This document shows, piece by piece, positions 1 to 5,132 of a stretch of 5,132 nt of DNA. The first letter of the stretch is position 1. Every line of letters begins with the position of its first letter. A model generated the notes under the pieces. That model made no database searches. It was not told the DNA's origin and saw nothing but the letters and a program-made list of their open reading frames with translations. The stretch is from Thermoleophilia bacterium UBA5186 (lineage in GTDB: Bacteria; Actinomycetota; Thermoleophilia; Gaiellales; Gaiellaceae). A program made the position numbers and the translations under genes. The stretch lies in contig DHWI01000203.1 in the NCBI GenBank assembly GCA_002413095.1, positions 1 to 5,132 of the forward strand, in the 5' to 3' direction.

Positions 1-982
1 TGAACTCGATGTCCTGCATGTCCCGGTAGTGCGCCTCGAGGCGGCGCATCGTGTCGACGAGCTGTTCGAACGCCTCGGGCATGCGCCCCTCCATCGCGGC
101 GAGAGGCTCGGGCGTGCGGATCCCCGCGACGACGTCCTCGCCCTGCGCGTTCGCGAGGAACTCGCCGTACAGGCCCGGCTCGCCGGTCGCCGGGTCGCGC
201 GTGAAGCAGACGCCGGTGCCGGAGCTCTCGCCCTTGTTGCCGAAGACCATCTGGACGACGTTCACGGCCGTTCCGAGCGTGTCTGGAATGTCGTACGTCC
301 GCCGGTAGACCTGTGCGCGCGGGGAGTCCCACGAGTCGAAGACCGCACGAACGGCGCGCGTCAGCTGCTCGCGCGCTTCCTGGGGGAAGTCGTCACCGGT
401 CTCGTCGCGGTAGATCCTCTTGTACGTCTCGATCAGGCCGCTGAGGTCGTCCTCGGTGAGCTCGACGTCCTGCTTCGCGCCGCGCTCGGATTTCAGGTCC
501 GCGAGCGACTGCTCGAAGCGGTGCCCGTCGATCCCATCGACGACCTCGCCGTACATCTGGATCAGCCGCCGGTAGGAGTCGTTGGCGAAGCGTGGGTTTC
601 CAGTCAGCGACGCGAGCCCGCGGGTCGCCTCGTCGTTCAGGCCCAGGTTCAGGATCGTGTCCATCATCCCCGGCATCGAGACCGCCGCGCCGGAGCGAAC
701 CGACACGAGCAGCGGGTCGTCCGGGTCGCCGAAGCGCTTAGCGGCCTTCTGCTCGAGCGCCGCGACGTGCTCGTCGATCTCGGCGTCGAGTCCATCCGGG
801 AGCTCCTTGCCGCTCTCCATGTACGCGCGGCAGGCGTCCGTCGTGATCGTGAAGCCGGCCGGGACGGGAACGCCGAGCGCGGTCATCTCCGCGAGCCCGA
901 TCCCCTTGCCGCCAAGCAGCTCGCGGCCGCCCCCGGAAGGCTCGTCGAAGTCGTAGACGAAGCGGGTCGCCGTCGTCGCCAT
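1..982 (-). CDS. ppdK: Pyruvate, phosphate dikinase, N-terminal part (3' end outside window)
   Basis: The gene starts at the ATG at 982-980 and runs off the left edge, so the first 327 of the roughly 870-900 residues usual for the family are visible. PPDK interconverts pyruvate, ATP and phosphate with phosphoenolpyruvate, AMP and pyrophosphate in the cytoplasm. The visible part is the ATP-grasp nucleotide-binding domain. It has the glycine-rich GGKGIGLAEM near residues 24-33, the block SVRSGAAVSMPGMMDT at 94-109 with its conserved arginine, the segment VFGNKGESSGTGVCFTRDP at 246-264, and GEFLANAQGEDVVAGIRTPEP at 273-293, all near-exact family signatures. The phosphohistidine and PEP-binding domains, including the threonine targeted by PpsR, lie outside the window. 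An in-frame TGA at 997-995 rules out a longer start. There is no clear Shine-Dalgarno sequence before the ATG. The regulator gene ppsR lies upstream on the same strand. Identification is firm. Confidence 0.97.
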   Translation of the reverse strand, partial: MATTATRFVYDFDEPSGGGRELLGGKGIGLAEMTALGVPVPAGFTITTDACRAYMESGKELPDGLDAEIDEHVAALEQKAAKRFGDPDDPLLVSVRSGAAVSMPGMMDTILNLGLNDEATRGLASLTGNPRFANDSYRRLIQMYGEVVDGIDGHRFEQSLADLKSERGAKQDVELTEDDLSGLIETYKRIYRDETGDDFPQEAREQLTRAVRAVFDSWDSPRAQVYRRTYDIPDTLGTAVNVVQMVFGNKGESSGTGVCFTRDPATGEPGLYGEFLANAQGEDVVAGIRTPEPLAAMEGRMPEAFEQLVDTMRRLEAHYRDMQDIEF

Positions 983-1006
983 CAGCGGCGCCGTTCAGGG
1001 AGAAAG

Positions 1007-1016
1007 CCTTGCAAGG
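1007..1016. promoter_or_regulatory. 10-base perfect palindrome in the ppdK leader, possible operator
   Basis: The sequence CCTTGCAAGG reads the same on both strands. It lies 24 bases before the ppdK ATG and directly downstream of a TAGGAT hexamer (1029-1024 on the minus strand) that could be a -10 box. If that hexamer is real, transcription would begin at about the edge of the palindrome. With no loop bases it cannot form a stable hairpin by itself, so a dimeric regulator site fits better than an RNA structure. Short palindromes also occur by chance, so support is weak. Confidence 0.2.
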
Positions 1017-1202
1017 AGGGGCAATCCTAACGGTCTCGCCGTCGGTGCCTGCGCATGGCCCTCTTCTATGCACACGCGTCTGACCCGGGAAACCCGCTGG
1101 GTCGATGCCGTTCGCTGCCAGCGGGCGCCGCGGTAAGGGAGCGCAGACGGACGCGCGGCAAAAGCCGCACCTCCTGAAGCGGCACCGCAAGCGGCGCCGC
1201 AG

Positions 1203-1226
1203 CCCGATAGCTCGAGCCTATCCGGG
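1203..1226 (-). terminator. Stem-loop downstream of the small-protein gene, possible terminator without U-tract
   Basis: On the minus strand the repeats GATAG and CTATC (1222-1218 and 1210-1206) flank a seven-base loop, and CCC/GGG extends the stem beyond a one-base bulge. It lies about 55 bases after the TAG that ends the small hydrophobic protein, where the upstream operon would be expected to stop. No run of T follows, so it is not a classic intrinsic terminator. High-GC actinobacteria often use stem-loops lacking a U-tract, which is why I list it, with low confidence. Confidence 0.25.
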
Positions 1227-1281
1227 AAAAGCGCACGCGTGGGTGACGATTTCTCCCCGGCCGCTCGCGCAGGCGACGACG

Positions 1282-1407
1282 CTAGGAACGGCCGCGCCGG
1301 GCCCGCAGCTCGGCGATCCAGGCGAGTCCGCGCAGCCCAAGCCAGAGCGGCGTCAGCAGCACGTAGAAGACGAGGTCCGCGACAACGAGGATCGCCCACC
1401 AGAGCAC
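1282..1407 (-). CDS. Very small hydrophobic, probably membrane-anchored protein of unknown function (start unresolved)
   Basis: I do not recognise this protein. From the GTG at 1407-1405 to the TAG at 1284-1282 it has 41 residues. It begins VLWWAILVVADLVFYVLLTP, a membrane-spanning stretch rich in tryptophan, and ends in a basic tail, ELRARRGRS. About 37 of its 41 codons end in G or C, as in the neighbouring real genes, which supports coding. The start is uncertain. The GTG has no Shine-Dalgarno sequence. The residues just upstream (PIRYW) continue the same character, and an ATC codon at 1419-1417 sits about 10 bases after AAAAGGG, so homologues may start there with ATG. A CTG lies at 1443, and the only other standard start is a GTG at 1551, deep inside ppsR. 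The frame opens at the end of ppsR, so it is probably the last gene of that operon. Confidence 0.5.
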   Translation of the reverse strand: MLWWAILVVADLVFYVLLTPLWLGLRGLAWIAELRARRGRS

Positions 1408-1451
1408 CCAGTACCGGATCGGAACCGAGCCCTTTTCCGCCAGGTCCCGGC

Positions 1452-2273
1452 TCAGGAGGCCGCGACCTCTGCCTGACGCTGCTCGACGAGCCGGATGATC
1501 CGGTGCGCGGTCTCCTCGATCGACAGGTCGGACACCTCGATCACCGGACACCCGAGCCGCCGGTGAAGTGCGGCAGCTTCCTCCAGCTCCTCGTAGATCT
1601 CGAGCAGCTTCGCGTACTGCTTGTTCTGCCCGCCCATCGCCCGGACGCGCACGCGGCGGATCTCGGCGAGCCGCTCGGCGTCGATCGTCAGGCCGACGAT
1701 CTTCGTCGGATCGACGTCGAAGAGCGCCTCAGGCGGGTCAATCCCTTTCACGACCGGAACGTTGGCCGCCTTGCGTCCGAGGTAACCCAGGTAGATCGAG
1801 AGCGGCGTCTTCGACGTTCGGGACACGCCCACGAGGACGATGTCGGCCTCGTGCAGGCCCGAGCCCACGCCGTCGTCGAACTTGACTGCGAACTCGATCG
1901 CCTCCATCCGCTTGAAGTACGCGGAGTTGAGCGGCGGCCGCAGGGTCGCCTCCATCCGCGCGGACTGCCCGGAGACGCGCCGGACCGCGTCGATCGGATG
2001 CCCGAGCAGGTCGCAGTAGTGCACGCGGCCGCTGCGGCAGAGCGCGCGCATGCTGTCGCGCAGGGTCTCGTCGACGAGCGTGTAGACGAGCACGGCGGGC
2101 CGGCCCTTCGCGCGGTTCACCGCGAGCTGGAGGTCGTCGACGGTCTCGACTCGCGGATGCCTGATCTCCTCGAACTCGAGATCGGGGAACTGAGCCTCGA
2201 GCGCGACGACGAGGCGCGCCGCGGTCTCTCCGCTGGAGTCCGAGATGATGTGCAGCTCGACGGGCGGGCTCAT
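1452..2273 (-). CDS. ppsR: Pyruvate, phosphate dikinase regulatory protein (kinase/phosphotransferase, DUF299 family)
   Basis: The product has 273 residues, the usual length for this family (about 270-280). Members are bifunctional: they inactivate PPDK, or PEP synthetase in enterobacteria, by ADP-dependent phosphorylation of a threonine next to the catalytic histidine, and reactivate it by phosphate-dependent dephosphorylation. Diagnostic features are the N-terminal HIISDSSGETA (residues 8-18), the conserved block GRPAVLVYTLVDETLR (57-72), the P-loop-like GVSRTSKTP (149-157, bases 1829-1803) and the C-terminal GCPVIEVSDLSIEETA (241-256). ppdK next door identifies dikinase rather than PEP synthetase as the target. 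I chose the ATG at 2273 because the family's conserved N-terminus begins there. It overlaps the stop of the preceding esterase frame as ATGA. No Shine-Dalgarno sequence precedes it, so translation probably depends on coupling to that upstream frame. The frame stays open further upstream, but that translation is arginine-rich noise. Confidence 0.96.
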   Translation of the reverse strand: MSPPVELHIISDSSGETAARLVVALEAQFPDLEFEEIRHPRVETVDDLQLAVNRAKGRPAVLVYTLVDETLRDSMRALCRSGRVHYCDLLGHPIDAVRRVSGQSARMEATLRPPLNSAYFKRMEAIEFAVKFDDGVGSGLHEADIVLVGVSRTSKTPLSIYLGYLGRKAANVPVVKGIDPPEALFDVDPTKIVGLTIDAERLAEIRRVRVRAMGGQNKQYAKLLEIYEELEEAAALHRRLGCPVIEVSDLSIEETAHRIIRLVEQRQAEVAAS

Positions 2274-2725
2274 CGGCAGGAGCGTAACGCGATGGCGTAG
2301 AAGCGCAGGTAGGCCGGGAGGTGGGCGCGCCAGTAGAAGTACTCGTGCGCGCCCGGCCAGACGTGAAAGGTGACGTCGACGCCGCGCGCCCGCAACAGCC
2401 GAGCGAACTCCGCGACGGGATGCCGGAAGGGATCGTCCGCGCCCACGTCGAGCCACACCGGGATCCGGTAAAGCCGACGCGCCCGCGCGGCTGCGAAGAG
2501 GTTGTGGCGGCCGAAGTCGGCGGCGTCGTCGAAGGCACCCTGGGCCGTCTTCCCGGCGGTTCTGTAGAGCGCGGGTGAGTGTCCTCCGACCGCACAAAAG
2601 CGACCGGGTGCGATGCGCGCGAGGTCGAGGGCGCCGAAGCCGCCCATCGAGATCCCGCCGATCGCGACGCGCTCCGAGTCGGCGCCGAGGCGCCAGATCG
2701 CGCCGGTGATCGCCTCGCTCAGCAC
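2270..2725 (-). CDS. Putative esterase (alpha/beta hydrolase, esterase D-like), 5'-truncated and possibly a pseudogene
   Basis: From the GTG at 2725 the frame gives 151 residues of a PF00756-type putative esterase. The catalytic triad can be placed: Ser26 in the nucleophile elbow GISMGGFGAL, an Asp in DVGADDPF (Asp97 or Asp98) and His127 in WPGAHEYFYW. These hydrolases cleave ester or thioester bonds; the substrate is unknown. Family members usually have about 100 more residues at the N-terminus, carrying the first strands of the fold and the oxyanion-hole segment (LLHG or similar). These are absent, and family-like sequence continues upstream of this GTG without another start. The GTG has only a weak GGGG seven bases before it. 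The product, if made, would lack half of its core sheet and is probably not active. The frame is otherwise intact, and its TGA overlaps the ppsR ATG, so it may persist as a translated spacer feeding ppsR. Confidence 0.7.
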   Translation of the reverse strand: MLSEAITGAIWRLGADSERVAIGGISMGGFGALDLARIAPGRFCAVGGHSPALYRTAGKTAQGAFDDAADFGRHNLFAAARARRLYRIPVWLDVGADDPFRHPVAEFARLLRARGVDVTFHVWPGAHEYFYWRAHLPAYLRFYAIALRSCR

Positions 2726-2794
2726 GTATGAACCCCACTTGCCGTCCCTGCGATCGTGGTAGTAGCTCGAGTCGTCGCCGCCGCAACGAGTGCG
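2726..2794 (-). pseudogene. Start-less upstream continuation of the esterase, abutting the glyS stop
   Basis: These 23 codons join the esterase frame without a stop and read RTRCGGDDSSYYHDRRDGKW followed by GSY. The part from GGDD onward looks like the segment that precedes the nucleophile elbow in this esterase group, a DGG-S-Y-HDRRDG-WGSYV pattern that I know from actinobacterial relatives. No ATG, GTG or TTG occurs in frame here, and the preceding in-frame codon is the glyS TAG at 2797-2795. Conserved protein sequence is thus present where no start can serve it, which points to loss of the gene's 5' end. Family resemblance is from memory and not from an alignment. Confidence 0.55.
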
Positions 2795-4687
2795 CTAGCG
2801 CGGAATCTCGGAGAAGTCACCGAGCTGGCCGAGCGCGTCGCGCACCTCGAGCAGAAGGCGGAGGCGGTTGTCGCGGACTGCAGAGTCTTCGGCCATCACG
2901 AGGACATCCTCGAAGAAGCGGGCGAGCGGCGGGCCGAGCTGCGCAGCGGCATCGAGCGCCTCCTCGTAGGCGTGCCTCGCGAGCGCGCTGCCGATCTCGG
3001 GCTCGGCCTTCCCGACCGCGTCGAGCACCTCGCGCTCCGCCGGCTCGGTCATCAACCCGGCGTCGACGGGTCCCGGCTCGGCTTCGGCTGCGATCCGGCT
3101 CGCCCGCGTGTACGCGGTGTGGATCGGCTCGAGCCTTTCATCGGGGAGGGCGGCCAGTGCCAGCGCGAGCTCGGCGACTCCCCGAAGCTCGGTCGCCGCC
3201 GAGCTTCGCGCGGCGCGAACGAACTCCACCGGGACGTCGAGGAGGCTCTCGAAGCGCTCCTCGACGAAATCGCGCGCTTCGCCAAGCTCGTCGCGCGCGA
3301 TCCCGAGCCCGCCCTCGAGCGCGAGCCGGTCGAGCCCGATCGCCGCGCGTCGGAGGCCGAACGGGTCGCGCGACCCCGTCGGCTTGTGGCCGAGACCGAA
3401 TGCGACGGTGAGATTGTCGATCTTGTCCGCCGCGGAGAGGATCTTCCCCGCCTCGGTCTCGGGGAGCTTCCCGCCCGCGGACTCAGGAAGGTAGTGCTCC
3501 TCGATCGCCGCGGAGACGGCCTCGGGATAGCCGGCGAGACGCGCGTACTCGGCGCCTATGTGCCCCTCGAGGTCGGGGAACTCGCGCACGAGCTCCGCAG
3601 CCTGGTCGGCCTTGGCGAGTCGAGCCGCCTCGACCGAGGCGTCCCCGCCGCCGAGCCGCTCGACGAGCTTGACGAGCCGTTCGGTCTTGTCGGCGAACGT
3701 GCCGCCGCCCGCGATGAACGTGATCGAGCCGAGCTCGCGGGCGAGCCCGGCGATCCCCTTGGCGACGTCGCGCTCGAAGGTGAACGCCGCGTCGTCCAGC
3801 CGGTTCTCGAGCACCTGCTCGTTCCCGGCGCGGACGACGTCCGGGTCGCCGCCGTTCGCGACGAACGCGAAGCGGTTCTCGCCGAGCGGGAAGTAGCGCT
3901 GGTGGGCCTGCATCGCCGTCGTCACCACGCGGGAAGGCAGTTGGAGGAACCGCTCGTCGAAGCGCCCCTCGAGGACGATCGGGCTCTCGACGAGGTACAC
4001 GACCTCGCTCATCACGTCGCCGGGGTCGCTCCACGGTCCGAGCTCGTCGAGCGCCGCGCAGATGTCGCGCCATCGGCACGCGCGGTCGGGTTCGACGCCC
4101 GCGGCCCGCAAGGTTTCGGGGTAGGCCTGGGCGTCGGGGATCTCGACCCGGTCCGACGTGAACCGGTGCCCGTACGAGAAGCCGCCCGACGGGATGCCCT
4201 CGAACTCGACCATGATCGTCTCGTCGTCGAGCTTCGCGCAGAGCCACCGAACGGGGCGCGAGAAGCGAAGCCCGTCGCCGTTCCACCACATCGACTTCGC
4301 GAACGAGAGGTCTCGCACGATCTCCGCGAGCCGCGAGGGGAGCACCGCGCGGAGATCCTGGCCCGGCACGACGACGCCAACCGTTCCGTCGCGCTCCTCG
4401 AGGGCCTCGACCGCGATCCCTTGCTTACGCGCGAATCCTTCGGCGGCCTTCGTCGCCTTGCCGTCCTCGCCGTAGGCGACTTTGAGCGGAGGGCCCTTCA
4501 CCCACTCGTCGGGTGTCCTCTCCGGCAGGTTCGGGACGAGAACGCCGAGCCGTCGCGGGCCAAGGTAGACGTCGCTCGGCGCCGCATTCAGATGCCGCCG
4601 GCAGAGCTCCGGCAGCTGGATGTTCGCCTCGTCGCACGCCGACGCGGGCAGCTCTTCGCAGCCGATCTCAAACAGCAGCGTGGGCAT
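2795..4687 (-). CDS. glyS: Glycyl-tRNA synthetase beta subunit
   Basis: The product has 630 residues, somewhat shorter than the E. coli protein (about 690). The beta chain binds tRNA-Gly and works with the alpha chain, which holds the aminoacylation site, in a heterotetramer that charges tRNA-Gly in the cytoplasm. Family landmarks occur in order: MPTLLFEIGCEELPA at 1-15, KSMWWNGDGLRFSRPVRWL at 131-149, VTTAMQAHQRYFPL at 255-268, the HD-like region GHIGAEYARLAGYPEAVSAA through EHYLP at 375-401, ADKIDNLTVAFGLG followed by GSRDPFGLRRAA at 420-449, and a C-terminal anticodon-binding-type domain ending VRDNRLRLLLEVRDALGQL near residue 622. The ATG at 4687 was chosen because the conserved N-terminus begins there; a longer frame back to 4756 adds only unconserved basic residues. 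It overlaps the glyQ end by 20 bases. The C-terminus looks complete and stops with TAG at 2797-2795. Confidence 0.97.
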   Translation of the reverse strand: MPTLLFEIGCEELPASACDEANIQLPELCRRHLNAAPSDVYLGPRRLGVLVPNLPERTPDEWVKGPPLKVAYGEDGKATKAAEGFARKQGIAVEALEERDGTVGVVVPGQDLRAVLPSRLAEIVRDLSFAKSMWWNGDGLRFSRPVRWLCAKLDDETIMVEFEGIPSGGFSYGHRFTSDRVEIPDAQAYPETLRAAGVEPDRACRWRDICAALDELGPWSDPGDVMSEVVYLVESPIVLEGRFDERFLQLPSRVVTTAMQAHQRYFPLGENRFAFVANGGDPDVVRAGNEQVLENRLDDAAFTFERDVAKGIAGLARELGSITFIAGGGTFADKTERLVKLVERLGGGDASVEAARLAKADQAAELVREFPDLEGHIGAEYARLAGYPEAVSAAIEEHYLPESAGGKLPETEAGKILSAADKIDNLTVAFGLGHKPTGSRDPFGLRRAAIGLDRLALEGGLGIARDELGEARDFVEERFESLLDVPVEFVRAARSSAATELRGVAELALALAALPDERLEPIHTAYTRASRIAAEAEPGPVDAGLMTEPAEREVLDAVGKAEPEIGSALARHAYEEALDAAAQLGPPLARFFEDVLVMAEDSAVRDNRLRLLLEVRDALGQLGDFSEIPR

Positions 4688-5132
4688 CGGCCTCCGCCGG
4701 AGCTGCGTCGGGGTCGGACGGGCTCTGCCGCTCCAGCCACATCTGCGCGACGGCACGCGCCAGGTTCCGAACGCGGCCGATGTAGGCGGCGCGCTCGGTC
4801 ACCGAGAGCGCCCCGCGCGCGTCGAGCAGGTTGAACGTGTGGGACGCCTTGAGTACCTGGTCGTACGCCGGCAATGGCAGGTCTCGCTCGAGCAGCGCGC
4901 GCGCCTCGGTCTCGAAGTCCTCGAAGTGGCGCGTGAGCAACTCGGTCGACGCAGCCTCGAAGTTGTAGACCGAGAACTCGCGCTCGTTCTCGCGGAAGAG
5001 CTCCTCCCACGTCACGCCGGGCGCCCACTCGAGCTCGAAGACCGTCCGCTTGTTCTGCAGCACCATCCCGAGCCGGTCGAGCCCGTAGGTGATCTCGGCG
5101 GGAACGAGGTCGACGTCGAAGCCGCCGAGCTG
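4668..5132 (-). CDS. glyQ: Glycyl-tRNA synthetase alpha subunit, C-terminal part (5' end outside window)
   Basis: The last 154 residues are visible, reading in frame from the right edge to the TGA at 4670-4668. The family usually has about 290-300 residues, so roughly the first half is missing. GlyQ is the class II catalytic chain that makes glycyl-adenylate and transfers glycine to tRNA. Recognisable segments are AEITYGLDRLGMVLQ, carrying the class II motif 3-type glycine and arginine, then FRENEREFSVYNFE, LPLPAYDQVLKASHTFNLLD and ARGALSVTERAAYIGRVRNL. The final 20 or so residues (SPSDPDAAPAEADAHAAV) form an alanine- and acid-rich tail without family conservation, partly encoded in the overlap with glyS. 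The 20-base overlap implies translational coupling, which would help make the two subunits in equal amounts. Confidence 0.97.
   Translation of the reverse strand, partial: QLGGFDVDLVPAEITYGLDRLGMVLQNKRTVFELEWAPGVTWEELFRENEREFSVYNFEAASTELLTRHFEDFETEARALLERDLPLPAYDQVLKASHTFNLLDARGALSVTERAAYIGRVRNLARAVAQMWLERQSPSDPDAAPAEADAHAAV
4691..4698 (-). promoter_or_regulatory. glyS: Ribosome binding site of glyS
   Basis: On the minus strand GGCGGAGG lies three bases before the ATG at 4687, inside the end of glyQ. The spacing from the GGAGG core is shorter than usual, while the GGCGG part is at a more normal distance. It supports the ATG at 4687 over the in-frame start at 4756. Confidence 0.45.

Larger units (their letters stand above)
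983..1281 (-). other. Gene-free gap upstream of ppdK: probable 3' end of the upstream operon and ppdK promoter/leader
   Basis: This stretch of 299 bases separates the small hydrophobic protein gene from ppdK. Frames that stay open across it give arginine-, alanine- and proline-rich translations with no recognisable domain, so I see no gene here. On the minus strand it holds a stem-loop at 1203-1226, a hairpin with a four-base loop at 1155-1168, an interrupted 8-bp hairpin at 1082-1103, a TAGGAT hexamer resembling an actinobacterial -10 box at 1029-1024, and a perfect 10-base palindrome CCTTGCAAGG at 1007-1016. No uridine-rich terminator and no -35 hexamer matching TTGACA at normal spacing are visible. 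The natural reading is that the upstream operon ends here and ppdK has its own promoter. No riboswitch consensus I know fits. The functional reading is inference. Confidence 0.5.

Noticed and set aside
29..1030. A plus-strand open frame of 333 codons opposite ppdK
   Set aside because: It is the antisense shadow of the PPDK ATP-grasp domain and has no family resemblance of its own.
983..1100. Possible glycine or other riboswitch before ppdK, suggested by CACCGACGG and nearby stems
   Set aside because: The defining conserved elements of the glycine aptamer, and of other riboswitches I considered, are missing. A resemblance over a few bases is not enough.
1082..1140. Possible tRNA-like fold around the GACCC/GGGTC repeats
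   Set aside because: There is no T-loop consensus (GGTTCGANTCC), no anticodon arm at the right spacing and no acceptor stem.
738..1190. A minus-strand open frame of 150 codons overlapping the ppdK start
   Set aside because: It is an off-frame reading of the ppdK N-terminus and leader, whereas the ppdK frame has strong family motifs.
995..1399. A minus-strand open frame of 134 codons across the gap before ppdK
   Set aside because: It overlaps the small hydrophobic protein in another frame, reads as Ala/Arg/Pro-rich low-complexity sequence and has no visible homology or ribosome binding site.
1239..2300. A plus-strand open frame of 353 codons opposite ppsR and the small protein
   Set aside because: Same antisense effect. 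Its sequence is His-, Arg- and Asp-rich without any domain, and it covers two unrelated minus-strand genes.
2274..2786. Upstream extension of ppsR to a 444-residue protein
   Set aside because: The extra residues are an arginine-rich off-frame reading of the esterase region. The conserved PpsR N-terminus starts at 2273 with an ATGA junction.
2756..4834. A plus-strand open frame of 692 codons opposite glyS
   Set aside because: It lies antisense to a securely identified glyS, its translation is dominated by Arg, Ala, Glu and Leu with no recognisable domain, and long antisense frames are normal in GC-rich genes.

Overview
This is a high-GC window (nearly every codon of the recognised genes ends in G or C) in which all supported genes lie on the minus strand. 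Transcription therefore runs from position 5132 towards 1. The order in that direction is: the 3' part of glyQ (glycyl-tRNA synthetase alpha chain, running off the right edge), glyS (beta chain), a putative esterase gene that has lost its 5' end, ppsR (kinase/phosphorylase that regulates pyruvate phosphate dikinase), a very small hydrophobic protein, a gap of about 300 bases without a convincing gene, and the 5' part of ppdK (pyruvate, phosphate dikinase, running off the left edge). Base composition, the character of the proteins and the linkage of glyQ-glyS to ppsR-ppdK suggest a deep-branching actinobacterium, most likely of the Thermoleophilia (Gaiellales/Solirubrobacterales) type. This assignment is an inference from memory of related genomes, not a search result.

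The right two thirds (about 1282-5132) look like one tightly packed operon. The end of glyQ overlaps the start of glyS by 20 bases. The glyS stop is followed at once by the esterase remnant. The esterase stop overlaps the ppsR start as ATGA. The small protein frame opens around the ppsR stop. The left part holds ppdK behind its own leader of about 300 bases, which has several inverted repeats.

The genes serve two functions. GlyQ and GlyS together form the heterotetrameric bacterial glycyl-tRNA synthetase. PpsR and PpdK form an enzyme-regulator pair for interconverting pyruvate and phosphoenolpyruvate: PpsR switches PpdK off by ADP-dependent phosphorylation of a threonine and on by phosphate-dependent removal of that group. 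The regulator and its target are neighbours on the same strand but are separated by a possible transcription boundary.

The point most worth a second look is the glyS-esterase junction. Recognisable esterase sequence continues upstream of the only usable start codon, in the same frame as glyS, almost to the glyS stop. The first part of the alpha/beta-hydrolase domain is therefore missing. I found no evidence of a mobile element, CRISPR array, tRNA or rRNA, and no wholly new system.
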